A stretch of DNA of 64,000 bases from Fibrobacter sp. UWB16 (GTDB lineage Bacteria; Fibrobacterota; Fibrobacteria; Fibrobacterales; Fibrobacteraceae), in NCBI RefSeq assembly GCF_900215325.1, contig NZ_OCMS01000001.1:558001-622000 (forward strand), read 5' to 3'. The notes beneath the pieces were generated by a model. It was given only the letters and a program-made list of their open reading frames with translations. It made no database searches and was not told where the DNA came from. A program made the position numbers and the translations under genes. Shown here piece by piece: positions 7,930-17,383 of this stretch. Position 1 is the stretch's first letter; each line of letters starts with the position of its first letter.

Positions 7930-10656
7930 TTACTTGATGGAGATACGAGCAGTCTTTGCTGCACCGTTCATCATCACACGCACAACGTAGTTGCCGTTAG
8001 CAACGTTCTTGAGAGAGAACTGGTTTGCACCGGCAGAAACGCTAGCAATGCGGCTTTCAACAACGTGACCCATCATGTCGAATACCTGGATACGTGCTGT
8101 ACCGGCCTTTGCGAAGTTCACATTGAGCATGTCACCCTTGAAGCCAACCTTGATGCCGCTAGCTACGCGAGCGACAGTCTTGATGCCGACCTTCGGATTT
8201 TCGACGCACTTGAGATCATCAACATAGAGGTAGTTGATCGTCGGCTGGTAAACAATGCCCTTGTAGCCAACCACTTCCCAGGCCATCTTCTTGATAGCAG
8301 CCCAGTTAAGGTCCTTCGGGTCATTGGTCCAGTTCGGCTGAGCAATGTCATCGAGACTGATGACCATGGTCTTCCAAACCTGGGAATCATCCAACACATA
8401 TTCGTGGTAAGCATAGTCCGTCACAGAGCCATCCTGAACCTTGAAGGTATGAGCGGAGCCCTTGTAACGGTAGCTGATAGCACCGCACTTGCTCAAGTCA
8501 ATACCCTTGGAGGTATCGGCATTCGTATTGAGGCCGAGTGCCACAAACGGAGCTTCGGTATAGGTTCCCTGATCCCAATTGACATCCTTCAAGCCAACAA
8601 AGCCCTTCGTGCCATTCGTCGGATCTTCAGTACCCGGGAAGGCAACCACATAGCCACCAAGCTTCTGGTCATAGACGTTAGAAATAGTGGACTTTCCACC
8701 CGGTTCCTTATCCGTGTAAGCATACCAGGTACCCTTTGTCTTGAGAACTTCATCAAGATCTTCAACGTCGTCGATATCGACAACAGTCTTGTAGGTAACC
8801 GTAGCAGAAGAACCCGGAACGATTGCACTAGAAGAAGAGACTGCCTTTGCGCTGCTAGAAGAACCAGCAACAACAGAAGAAGAGCTCTGACCCACTGCAG
8901 CACTAGAAGAGGACTTCGGAGTTTCGCTAGCACCACCGCTAACAGCAGTGAAGGAAAGACCGTCGCACTTCACGTCATCCACATAGAGGTACGGATACTT
9001 GGGCTGGTTCATATCGTCCGGAACCTTTTCGAGGCCCTTGATTTCCCAAGAAAGACGAGTTGCGTTTTCCATCTTGATCGGCTTAGAGCGAGAATCATCA
9101 CCCCAAGTTTCCTGCTTCAACATGTCCGTCGTAATTTCGACTTCCTTCCAACCTTCAGAAGCGTCCTTGTTCACGCGATGATAGTTGTAGTCAGTAACGT
9201 CGGTCGTTTCGATAGCGAAGTTGTGGCTTGCACCCTTGTACTTGTACTTGATGGTCTTGCACTTGGAGAAGTCTGCATAAGCCTTCGGAGAATCCTTAGC
9301 CGGTTCCTTCAAAAGCGTGAGGAACATCTTGATGTACGGACCGTAAGTAAGGGAACCCTTACCGATCTTAACATCCTTAAGGGCAGCTACATACTTAGAC
9401 GTATTCTTGGTGTCGCCGCTAACCGGGTAGACAACCTTATAGGTCGTGTTGCCAAAGTCATCTTCGATCTTTTCGTTAGAAATAGAGCTTGCGCCACCAT
9501 TTTCCTGGTCTTCAACAGCAGCCCATGCACCACCGAGGTAACCGTAACGGTCGCCATCTTCCATGTCATCGAGAATGGAAGTAGAAGCGCCATTGGCAAC
9601 GCCAGCAGAGAAGCCACTTTCTTCAGAAGCAGAACCATTCTGGAGGCCGCAATCCTTATAAGTTGCACCACCGAGCTTGCCCTTCACATACTTACCAGAG
9701 TTGGTGTAAGTGAAACCGTTTTCGAACACGGCGTTAGCAAATGCAGCAGAAGTTTCGTTCATGGCAGATGCGTTCCAGTTCGTCCAGGACACGCCCTTCT
9801 GAGCCATCCATTCTACCCACTGGTTACTGGAGCCTTCATCCGGCTGGCCATCACCGTTAGCATTGACGGTACCCCATTCGGTAGCGAACACGGGAACGCC
9901 CTTGCCCATTGCAGATTCGGCAGCCTTGTTATAGCCGCCATCGCCCATTCTGTGCGTTGCTGCGTAGAAGTGGAGCGTGCAACCATAGTTCTTGTCGTTG
10001 ATACCTGCGTTAGCGCAGTTATCCGGCTGGCTAGACCATCCCGGGCTACCCACGAGGATGAGGTTATCAGAATACTTACGAATTACCGGAATAACCTGAT
10101 CGGCATGCTGCTTCACGGCTTCCATGCTTCCGGTCGGTTCGTTCCAAATTTCGAAAATCACGTTGTTATACTGGCCATATTCCTGAGCTGCGTATTCAAA
10201 GAACTTGACAGCGTCAGACGTAAAACCGTCAGAGCTTTCGATGTGCCAGTCGATAATCACGTAAATGTCTTTGTCAATAGCTGCATTCACCACAGACTTG
10301 AGCAAAGCCTTCTGGAAGCCTTCGCCACCCGTCGTGTAAGAACGGCCCGAGCTGTTGAACTTTTCGTCAGCGGCACCGAGAGCAAAACGCACAACTTCGA
10401 TACCCATGTCGTCAACCAAGCGGTTGATGCCCTTTTCAGAGTAGAAGTCGGTAGAATAGGTGTTGCCCGAGCTCCAGAAGAGGCTCATACCCTTGACCTG
10501 AACAGCCTTTTGAGAGTATTCCGGGCAAGAACCAGAAAGCTTGCCACCATTAGCCTTAAGTTCACCGTACGTGCTTACGGGGCCAACACGGCTAGCACTA
10601 ACTGCCATAGCAGACGTTACGGCAGCGCACATCAGAAATGCGAAGACTTTTTTCAT
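7930..10656 (-). CDS. Secreted GH5 cellulase with two CBM11-like modules and sorting-like tail
   Basis: This multidomain endoglucanase has 908 aa from the ATG at 10656, which has AAGG 6 nt upstream and starts a signal peptide (MKKVFAFLMCAAVTSAMA). The GH5 domain covers about residues 22-330, with acid/base Glu173 in IFEIWNEP and nucleophile Glu260 in FATEWG. Two related modules follow (about 360-575 and 635-815). Both end in YLYVDDxKC and contain a GxWxA(Y/V) segment, as in CBM11-type glucan-binding domains. A polyserine linker separates them. The last 80 residues (QVFDMMGHVVES, then NYVVRVMMNG) resemble a T9SS type A signal. A long antisense frame across it is a shadow. Confidence 0.93.
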   Translation of the reverse strand: MKKVFAFLMCAAVTSAMAVSASRVGPVSTYGELKANGGKLSGSCPEYSQKAVQVKGMSLFWSSGNTYSTDFYSEKGINRLVDDMGIEVVRFALGAADEKFNSSGRSYTTGGEGFQKALLKSVVNAAIDKDIYVIIDWHIESSDGFTSDAVKFFEYAAQEYGQYNNVIFEIWNEPTGSMEAVKQHADQVIPVIRKYSDNLILVGSPGWSSQPDNCANAGINDKNYGCTLHFYAATHRMGDGGYNKAAESAMGKGVPVFATEWGTVNANGDGQPDEGSSNQWVEWMAQKGVSWTNWNASAMNETSAAFANAVFENGFTYTNSGKYVKGKLGGATYKDCGLQNGSASEESGFSAGVANGASTSILDDMEDGDRYGYLGGAWAAVEDQENGGASSISNEKIEDDFGNTTYKVVYPVSGDTKNTSKYVAALKDVKIGKGSLTYGPYIKMFLTLLKEPAKDSPKAYADFSKCKTIKYKYKGASHNFAIETTDVTDYNYHRVNKDASEGWKEVEITTDMLKQETWGDDSRSKPIKMENATRLSWEIKGLEKVPDDMNQPKYPYLYVDDVKCDGLSFTAVSGGASETPKSSSSAAVGQSSSSVVAGSSSSAKAVSSSSAIVPGSSATVTYKTVVDIDDVEDLDEVLKTKGTWYAYTDKEPGGKSTISNVYDQKLGGYVVAFPGTEDPTNGTKGFVGLKDVNWDQGTYTEAPFVALGLNTNADTSKGIDLSKCGAISYRYKGSAHTFKVQDGSVTDYAYHEYVLDDSQVWKTMVISLDDIAQPNWTNDPKDLNWAAIKKMAWEVVGYKGIVYQPTINYLYVDDLKCVENPKVGIKTVARVASGIKVGFKGDMLNVNFAKAGTARIQVFDMMGHVVESRIASVSAGANQFSLKNVANGNYVVRVMMNGAAKTARISIK

Positions 10657-10805
10657 AAACATCCTTTTGGGTTCACCCAATCTCCGCAATCACAAATCCC
10701 AAGCGAAAGATATATAATATGGGGTTACTATAGTTGTAATTAATTTGGAAACATTCGAAAACGATCAAAAAACGGCATTTTGATTAAAAATGTTTACCAA
10801 AATGG

Positions 10806-10834
10806 AAGATGCCCGCACAGAGGCGGGCATGACA
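10806..10834. repeat. Type B short palindromic repeat
   Basis: GATGCCCGC and GCGGGCATGACA arms separated by 5 nt, lying between the GH5 and pectate lyase genes. Confidence 0.8.
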
Positions 10835-10856
10835 GGCCGGGGAGACCGTGTAAAAC

Positions 10857-12953
10857 TTAGTTTTTCACGAATTTCATTGTCCGCAAGCCAAGAGGTGTCC
10901 TGAAGCGTACAATGTAGACGCCTGCACGGAGCGAGCTCATGTCAACAACTCGGGCGTCGCCTACACTCTTGAGGCCTGCAATTTGGACTCTGCGGCCATC
11001 GATACCGACAACATCCAGACGAGTAACGTCGGAAGTTCCAATGACAAGGCTTGCAGATCGAGCGTCATAGAATACTTCGCGAGACACCGTAGGCATCACA
11101 TTTGCGAGACCGATAGTCCCTTCCGAAGAGCTCGAGGATTCAACCTTTTCGCTGCTAGAACTGTCACTGGATTCTTCGCTCGATGAGCTCAGAATGACGT
11201 TGGAAGAAGAAGAGCTCTGGTTGACACTGGAAGAAGAAGAGCTCTGGGCGATACTGGAAGAGGATGAGCTCTGGGCGATACTGCTAGAGGATGGATATTC
11301 CATCACTTCGCCGTTACTTCCCTTATAAGCCATAAGAGCGTCTTTGAGTTTCTGGTTCACATCAGAAGAAGCGTCATCGACAGAATTGTCAAAGGTCCAC
11401 TTGAAATCGCCACCCTGCAAACGGCCTGCATAGGCAAGCACATTAGCCACAGCCTGTTCCGGAGAATCGGCCGTGTAGCTGTACATGATAGACTTGTCCG
11501 TATCAAAATTATTATAGGTATTTTCGCCCGAATAGGACTTTACGCTAGATGGCACCTGATCATTGCGCGAGGTCACCACGTAGGCATCGAAATCGACCTT
11601 AGAATCAATATCGCCAATTGCAGTTTCTTTACCCTTCAAAATGTATTTGCTTGCTCCATACGGAATGAACGTATAAGAGCCTTCCATGTGGTTGTTGTAA
11701 GCCTTGATTGTACCGCCCGCTTCCTTGCTGAACGTACCGTTGTTCGTCGGATCGCGCTTAGTGCCGCTCGCATAGACGTCGGTACCCTGCAACGAGGTCA
11801 TCATCGGATATTTGCAATTGCGGAAATAGTTTGCTTCCATGAACACGGAAGAGCCCAGCGTAGAGCCTGCGCCGTACTTGGCATTGCCATCGTAATAGTT
11901 GTTGTATACGTGGGCGCTGTAGTAACGCACACGCGGATGACGGCTATCGGAATGATCGTACCAGTTATGGTGATACGTGATGTAATAGCCCCCATCGGCA
12001 CCTTCCTTAAGGCCGAGCAAATTTGACTTGCCATTATCCCAGAAATGGTTGTAGCTAAAAGTCACATAAGTCGATAGCTTGCAATCCAAGGCGCCATCGC
12101 CCTTGACCTGGTCCTTGTCGCTACCCGCATGGCCGTAGAAAAAGTCATTGTTGTGGACCCAGATATACTGGTTATCCTGCTGGAGCGTGATGTTGTCGCC
12201 TTCGTCGGAATCAACATTCATGATGCCGATGTTTCGGATTTCCAAATTCTGGGTTCCTTTGACGCGGAAACCCCAGCCATTTGCAGTCGCATCATTACCG
12301 ATGCCTTCAACAGTCATCGAAAGGCCCTCTTTTTTGCCCATATCGATGGTGATGTCGCCCTTGTCGGTCACTTCGGGGTCCGTCACATTTCCCAGGAGAC
12401 GAATCACCAGCGGGCGCTTATCATAGCCCTTCTTGAACGAAGTTAAGATATTTTGGAGGCCCACACTTTCCGTAACGGCGCCCTTGTTGCTCGTGACGAC
12501 ATCCAGCTTGACCGTGTTCTTTGTCGATTCCGAGACGTAAAGAACAACCGCGCCATCCTTGAGCGTACCATCAGTCTTGTAGGCGCCCGGAACATGTCCG
12601 TTGCTAAACGCAAAACCGGCTCGGTCATGCGCTTTGACCGTCAAAGACTTGGATGTCGTCGATGCAGTTTCCTTGCCGCCTTTTACAGATGCGACCTTAA
12701 GCGTGTAGTTACCCGCCTTGAGGCCAACCACATCGACACGGTACTTGGAACCGTATTTGCGGATGAGCGGAGCATCCACCTTGACGTCACTAGCACCAGC
12801 GCCCGAATAATAGACGTTGTAGCTATCGGAACCATCAGATGCCCATTCGGCATAGGCCGATTCTAAAGCACCAGAGGCTGTCTGAAGAGAAACTTGTGCG
12901 TTGGCCATAACAAAAAGGCCTGCACACGCAAAAACAGAAACGACGTGTTTCAT
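10857..12953 (-). CDS. Secreted pectate lyase (PL1) with polyserine linker
   Basis: The 698-aa enzyme would cleave polygalacturonate by beta-elimination. The signal peptide is MKHVVSVFACAGLFVMANA, and a GGGATG stretch upstream supports this ATG. An N-terminal Ig-like module (about 20-105) precedes the parallel beta-helix domain (about 110-480). PL1 hallmarks are IWVHNNDF, GDGALDCKLSTYVTFSYNHF, YHHNWYDHSDSRHPRVRYYSAHVYNN. The short runs around DHSDSRHPR hold the catalytic Arg region. Repeated SSSSS blocks joined by IAQ or VNQ form the linker (about 575-625). The final 70 residues resemble a T9SS tail (LDVVGIDGRRVQIAG, AGVYIVRF). Confidence 0.94.
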   Translation of the reverse strand: MKHVVSVFACAGLFVMANAQVSLQTASGALESAYAEWASDGSDSYNVYYSGAGASDVKVDAPLIRKYGSKYRVDVVGLKAGNYTLKVASVKGGKETASTTSKSLTVKAHDRAGFAFSNGHVPGAYKTDGTLKDGAVVLYVSESTKNTVKLDVVTSNKGAVTESVGLQNILTSFKKGYDKRPLVIRLLGNVTDPEVTDKGDITIDMGKKEGLSMTVEGIGNDATANGWGFRVKGTQNLEIRNIGIMNVDSDEGDNITLQQDNQYIWVHNNDFFYGHAGSDKDQVKGDGALDCKLSTYVTFSYNHFWDNGKSNLLGLKEGADGGYYITYHHNWYDHSDSRHPRVRYYSAHVYNNYYDGNAKYGAGSTLGSSVFMEANYFRNCKYPMMTSLQGTDVYASGTKRDPTNNGTFSKEAGGTIKAYNNHMEGSYTFIPYGASKYILKGKETAIGDIDSKVDFDAYVVTSRNDQVPSSVKSYSGENTYNNFDTDKSIMYSYTADSPEQAVANVLAYAGRLQGGDFKWTFDNSVDDASSDVNQKLKDALMAYKGSNGEVMEYPSSSSIAQSSSSSSIAQSSSSSSVNQSSSSSNVILSSSSEESSDSSSSEKVESSSSSEGTIGLANVMPTVSREVFYDARSASLVIGTSDVTRLDVVGIDGRRVQIAGLKSVGDARVVDMSSLRAGVYIVRFRTPLGLRTMKFVKN

Positions 12954-12974
12954 AAAACATCCCACCACAAAAAC

Positions 12975-12990
12975 GGGCTAAAATTAGCCC
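12975..12990 (-). promoter_or_regulatory. 5' UTR inverted repeat of the pectate lyase gene
   Basis: GGGCTAA and TTAGCCC arms flank a 2-nt centre, 22 nt before the pectate lyase ATG. In RNA it would form a small hairpin. It could equally be an operator shared with the divergent GH9 gene. Confidence 0.35.
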
Positions 12991-13179
12991 CACACCAGTA
13001 ACTAATATACAGTGATTGTCAATTTTTCGCAACATATTTTTTCATTGCACTGAAAAAATTACATAAAAGGCGCTTTTTGACGTATTTTCCAAAGGTGAAT
13101 TTTATTTTGCGTGAAAAATTTCGATAAAATTTTATATTGTGGACGCTAGAGTGTGGATGGGAAACCTTAGAGGATGACA

Positions 13180-15000
13180 ATGTTGAAAAAGACTTTTTTG
13201 GCAAGCCTTGCCATTTGCGGATTTGCATTCACCAATAGCTTCGCCGCTTTAAGCACAGACGATTTTATCGAAGCGGCTTGGATGACCACACGATTCTTTG
13301 GCGCCCAGCGTTCTGGCCAGGGCCCGAACTGGATCTTGGACGGCACGAATAATCCGACCAGCTTTACAAAGGATAGCTACAACGGCAAAGACGTGAGCGG
13401 TGGTTGGTTCGACTGCGGCGACCACGTGATGTACGGTCAGTCTCAGGGCTACGCCTCTTACGTTTTGGCTCTTGCATATGCCGAATTCACAAAGGGTTTT
13501 TACGACCTCTACACCGGGGATTATACCGACTACAAGGCAAGCAAGGATTACTCCCGCAAGGGCGGCAAGCCAAACGACGTGCGCGACCTCCTCGAAGAAC
13601 TCCGCTACGAAGCCGATTTCTGGGTCAAAGCCGCCATTGACGAAAACAACTTCGTGACCGTGAAGGGCAACGGCAACCAGGACCACATGAAGTGGGTTAC
13701 AGCTGGAGCCATGAGCAAGCTCGGCACAGGTGACGGTGGCGAACCGCGCTCCATTACAGGTAATGCAAACGACGCTTACACTCCGGGTATGGCCGCAGCA
13801 ATGCTTGCTGTGATGGCCCGCGTCGAACCAGACGAAAGCGCTCGCGAAAAATACCTGAAGGCAGCTAAGACCGCGTTCGCCTACGCTAAAAAGCACAAGG
13901 GAGTCACACACTCTGAAGGTTTCTACGACAGTGGTTGGTGGGGAGGCGTTTGGCAAGATGGTCCGTTCCTCGCCGCAACGGAACTCTACCGCACGACTAA
14001 GGACGAATCCTACAAGAGCGACGCTAAAAAATATTACGACGACATTGACTTTGACAAAAACAGCTATTCTCGCTTTAGCTATTCTGATGCAAGTCCGCTC
14101 TCAAACATCATGGGTGAATACGTTTTCAATTTCCATCCGCAGGGCGACTTTTCTGGGTCTGTAGGCTACCTCGACAGAATGTACATGGATCAGGCCGACA
14201 AAAACGGAATTTACAACAAGGAAACATCATCCAAGGAACATTTCCATGTCCGTACTCCGTCGGGCGGCGCATTCCTTTACGCTCTTTATGCAAAATATTT
14301 CAAGGACAATTCATACGATGAAGCCATCGAAAAGAATATCGCATTCCTTCTCGGTGACAACAGCTACAAGAAGTCTTACGTGGTAGGCTTTGACCGCAAT
14401 GGAGCAAAAGCTCCGACAAGACCGCACCATCGTGGTTACTACGGCAACGAAGACGCAGGTCGTGACGTCAACGGAGCAGGCAATCCTCCTGAAAAGAACA
14501 AGCTTCTGGGTGGCATGATTGCAGGCGACTTTAACAACAGCAACCACAACGGCTCAACCGCCGACTGGCAAGTGAACGAAGTGTGCGTTGACATGAACGC
14601 TCCGCTCGTTGGCGCTCTCGGCTACATCTTAAGCAAGAAGGCTCCAGTCGAATCCGTCGGAAGCGACGTTGAATCTGAAGAAGACAAGAAGAAGAGAGAA
14701 GAGGAAGAAGAAAAGAAGCGCAAGGAAGAAGAAGAGAAAAAGAAACAAGAAGGCATCATTGCTGGACGCGTTTTGAATACAAACACCTTCAGCATCGTCC
14801 AAGGCTCCTCTTCGATCACAGTTAATAGTGCAAATTCCGCTCCGTTCAAGGTTCAGGTATTCGGCCTCAACGGCAAACTTGAACAGGAATTCACAAGCAA
14901 GGGTGCAAGCCTGAATGTAAGCCTCAAGAATAAGGGCATGCAGATTATCAAGGTTAGCTCCAAGAGCGCCACCAAGACATTCAAGGTGAATAATTACTAG
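13180..15000 (+). CDS. Secreted GH9 cellulase with charged helical linker
   Basis: The 606-aa inverting endoglucanase acts on cellulose. AGAGG lies 6 nt before the ATG at 13180; an ATG at 13174 abuts that site and is less likely. A signal peptide ends about residue 22 (TNSFA). The (alpha/alpha)6 catalytic domain follows directly, without the usual N-terminal Ig module. GGWFDCGDHV supplies the catalytic aspartates (Asp78, Asp81), HFHVRTPSGG and APTRPHHRG are family segments, and Glu467 in NEVCVDMNAPLVGAL is the acid. Residues 497-525 are almost only K, R and E, predicting a stiff single helix. A sorting-type tail ends the protein. Confidence 0.95.
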   Translation: MLKKTFLASLAICGFAFTNSFAALSTDDFIEAAWMTTRFFGAQRSGQGPNWILDGTNNPTSFTKDSYNGKDVSGGWFDCGDHVMYGQSQGYASYVLALAYAEFTKGFYDLYTGDYTDYKASKDYSRKGGKPNDVRDLLEELRYEADFWVKAAIDENNFVTVKGNGNQDHMKWVTAGAMSKLGTGDGGEPRSITGNANDAYTPGMAAAMLAVMARVEPDESAREKYLKAAKTAFAYAKKHKGVTHSEGFYDSGWWGGVWQDGPFLAATELYRTTKDESYKSDAKKYYDDIDFDKNSYSRFSYSDASPLSNIMGEYVFNFHPQGDFSGSVGYLDRMYMDQADKNGIYNKETSSKEHFHVRTPSGGAFLYALYAKYFKDNSYDEAIEKNIAFLLGDNSYKKSYVVGFDRNGAKAPTRPHHRGYYGNEDAGRDVNGAGNPPEKNKLLGGMIAGDFNNSNHNGSTADWQVNEVCVDMNAPLVGALGYILSKKAPVESVGSDVESEEDKKKREEEEEKKRKEEEEKKKQEGIIAGRVLNTNTFSIVQGSSSITVNSANSAPFKVQVFGLNGKLEQEFTSKGASLNVSLKNKGMQIIKVSSKSATKTFKVNNY

Positions 15001-15054
15001 TAGAAAATGTCATTGCGAGAGTGCGCGGCACTCGAAACAATTTGATCGAATTTA

Positions 15055-15079
15055 GAAGCCCGTGCAGATGCGCGGGCTT
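15055..15079. terminator. Terminator between GH9 and the convergent aminotransferase
   Basis: AGCCCG and CGGGCT arms with an intervening loop, followed by four T. It ends where the aminotransferase stop codon begins. Confidence 0.65.
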
Positions 15080-16456
15080 TTACTTTATAATGCGTTCAAT
15101 CGCTTCTTTGAAAATCGCGGGGTCTTGCAACAAGCTCATGACCACCCAGCCGTCTTCGTCAAAATCAAAGAAGAAGCCCGGCTGCACAAGCACATGCTTT
15201 TCGCGAAGCAAGCGAAGCGTGAGTTCTTCATCGTCTTCACCAAGACGCACAACGGCGTACCAGCCGCCGAGAACTTCGGGGCAATACTTGGACGGGAACG
15301 CTTCGCGAAGCGTCTGCCAATTCTGTTGCAAGCGGTCAAGAACTTTAGATTCGTAAGCTTCGGAATGTTTGAGCAGGGATGCGCCGAGAGCCTGCGCAGG
15401 TGCCGAGACGCTCAAGTATGCGTCTTCAACGAATTCAAGAGCCGCGCGAATTTCTTCGAAATTTTCGCGCGGAGCGTAGAACGCCATCCAGCCGAGCTTT
15501 AGCTGCGGCGAACCCACAGCTTTGCTGAGACCATTCAACCAGAAAATCGGGCACTTCGGACCGTCTTCGGGAAGGTTGATGAAGTCTCCCCCACCCGCGT
15601 CCCAGAGATCCTGCTCCTTCGAACCTAACTCAACTAAGTCAACAAGTTGACTAGTTTCGTATATCGACTCCACTTCGTTTCGCTCAGGATGACAAGGCGC
15701 GAAAACATATTGCCAAGTGCGCGAGACTTTATCCGTGAATGCGTAATCGCCAAAGACTTCATCGACGACAAGAATCATGTTGTTCTCTTCGCAGAAGCGA
15801 ACTGCCTCGTTCCATTCTTCACGCGAGACACAATGACCCGTCGGGTTATGCGGCGAGACGAGCAACAAGATTTTCGCATGTTCCGGCGCGGCAAGCAAGC
15901 TGTCGGAATCCAGGACAAAGCGGAACGCGTTCACTTCGGCTGGCGCAGAGCGCCGCTCTGTGACCTTTTTAAGGTCGGTGAGCTTGTCGAACCGCTCACG
16001 TTTCAACTTCAAAAAGTACGGAGCGCATTCCAAATGTTCGAGCTGCGCAAGTGTATCGAGCAAAGGGTAGCCCGGCATCGGCGTTAAAATCACATCGCCC
16101 GGATCGCAGAAGGTCTTGAACAAAACGGAATAAGCTTCACTCGTGCTTGCGGTAAGGATTATCTGTCCTGCCGTAAAATTACCACCGCGTTCACGGTAAT
16201 ACTCCACCACCGCCTCGCGAGCTGATTTCCAACCCGAAGCATCGGGATTCCAATTGCCAAAAGCTTTACGACCTTCATCGACCGCATCATCCAAATCCAC
16301 CGGCAAGCCAGCCTTCACAGGCGAGCTCACCGTCATGTCGATAAACGGAAGCGAGTTTGCTTCGGCGCACTCTGCAAGAACATCGGCCTTGGCGCGTTCC
16401 AGTTCAGCAAAGAACGGCGACGGAGAAAGATCTTTAGGAAGTCGAGATGAAAGCAT
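15080..16456 (-). CDS. Class I/II PLP-dependent aminotransferase with repeat-derived insertion
   Basis: This 458-aa fold-type I aminotransferase has unknown substrate. The PLP contacts are recognisable: STSEAYSVL (phosphate side), SPHNPTGHCV, VDEVFGDYAF, and NGLSKAVGSPQLKLGW, whose Lys forms the internal aldimine. Between YAF and the Lys motif it carries about 45 extra residues starting CHPERNEVESIY. These are the translation of a type A intergenic repeat (15661-15694) plus the next segment, QLVDLVELGSKEQDLWDAGGGD. The insert would lie on a loop. Neighbours on the same strand are unrelated, and its 3' end overlaps the GH9 terminator. Confidence 0.85.
   Translation of the reverse strand: MLSSRLPKDLSPSPFFAELERAKADVLAECAEANSLPFIDMTVSSPVKAGLPVDLDDAVDEGRKAFGNWNPDASGWKSAREAVVEYYRERGGNFTAGQIILTASTSEAYSVLFKTFCDPGDVILTPMPGYPLLDTLAQLEHLECAPYFLKLKRERFDKLTDLKKVTERRSAPAEVNAFRFVLDSDSLLAAPEHAKILLLVSPHNPTGHCVSREEWNEAVRFCEENNMILVVDEVFGDYAFTDKVSRTWQYVFAPCHPERNEVESIYETSQLVDLVELGSKEQDLWDAGGGDFINLPEDGPKCPIFWLNGLSKAVGSPQLKLGWMAFYAPRENFEEIRAALEFVEDAYLSVSAPAQALGASLLKHSEAYESKVLDRLQQNWQTLREAFPSKYCPEVLGGWYAVVRLGEDDEELTLRLLREKHVLVQPGFFFDFDEDGWVVMSLLQDPAIFKEAIERIIK
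15661..15694 (-). repeat. Type A repeat inside the aminotransferase frame
   Basis: The plus strand shows the usual type A end, CGCTCAGGATGACA. On the coding strand it reads CHPERNEVESI with no stop. The frame is the same as for the type A repeat in topoisomerase III. Confidence 0.85.
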
Positions 16457-16542
16457 GGTGAACGGCTAGTGGTTAGGAGTGAGGCTATTGGAGTTAGTAG
16501 AAATTTAGAAACAAAATCGATTCACCATGTAGTGTACAAGCA

Positions 16543-17352
16543 CTAGTCCTTTATGCAACGGACTGAGAACGCTTCGTTGTCATCCCACCAATATGAAGTT
16601 ACGAAAAAAGTATCATACGACATATCAATCGCGATGCGCAGCCCTTCGCTATGATCGTCGCGACACCAGAAATAGGTTTCACGGCCCGCATTCTTAAATC
16701 CTGGACCCGACATACGATAGCCCGCAGGCAATGCCGTAAAACAGGTCGCATTGGTCGAAGCCGGCAAATAGACATCTCCGTGAAAAGGCTTGGTATAAGG
16801 TTCCCAGCCTTCGGTGGCCTTTAACGCAAATGGAGCCATGTAGTAAGACCAATCTTCGCTTTTTTCGTTTATCCTTTCGGACAAGGGCCTCATGAGAATG
16901 GCAAATTCTTCCCTGGTAGGCAGATGGTATCCAGCAGGGCACGCTTCGTCAGCAGTATAGTAGGTATAGAGCCGTCCGTATTTTTCACAGCTATCCAAAC
17001 TGTTCATGTAACAGAAACTGGAATCCATCTCATAGTTCAGATTTTCAGCCATCCATACCTGGTCACCGATTTTTATTGTCTTGTAGGTCTGTCCGTCACG
17101 CTCGTCAAGCAAAGTTCCAAATTCGCATTCGGTCGGATTCTGTGACAACACCGTCCGGGAGTTCGACGAAACTTTCGAGCTGCTACTGGATTTCGCGAAA
17201 GAACTGCTGCTAAATTTCACAATAGAACTGCTGCCAGTCACTTCAACGGGTTCGCTTAGTCCCTGTTCTATGCCAGCAGATGTCTCGCTGTCACCGCAAG
17301 CGCCGAAGAAGAACGTCAAAAAAAGGAAAGCAAACGAAATATGCTTATGCAT
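16543..17352 (-). CDS. Lipoprotein with Fibrobacter major paralogous domain (FISUMP)
   Basis: The 269-aa protein starts at the ATG at 17352, just after AAGGTGG, and has a lipoprotein signal with cysteine 19 in FFGAC. A short serine-rich spacer (about 35-70) is followed by a complete FISUMP domain (TIGR02145): DGQTYKTIKIGDQVWMAENL, YGRLYTYYTA, CPAGYHLPTREEF, FTALPAGYR and a final FSVRCIKD. The domain is expanded in Fibrobacter and is cysteine-rich. Its function is not established; a surface-exposed binding role is my inference. A longer frame with an upstream start would place 25 polar residues before the signal and is rejected. Confidence 0.88.
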   Translation of the reverse strand: MHKHISFAFLFLTFFFGACGDSETSAGIEQGLSEPVEVTGSSSIVKFSSSSFAKSSSSSKVSSNSRTVLSQNPTECEFGTLLDERDGQTYKTIKIGDQVWMAENLNYEMDSSFCYMNSLDSCEKYGRLYTYYTADEACPAGYHLPTREEFAILMRPLSERINEKSEDWSYYMAPFALKATEGWEPYTKPFHGDVYLPASTNATCFTALPAGYRMSGPGFKNAGRETYFWCRDDHSEGLRIAIDMSYDTFFVTSYWWDDNEAFSVRCIKD

Positions 17353-17383
17353 AAGATCCACCTTCTCAATGAGCTTAACGAAG

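Noticed and set aside
8065-10743. 892-codon open frame on the plus strand opposite the second GH5
   Set aside because: It is a by-product of codon bias in the cellulase on the other strand; its translation shows no signal, domain or ribosome site.
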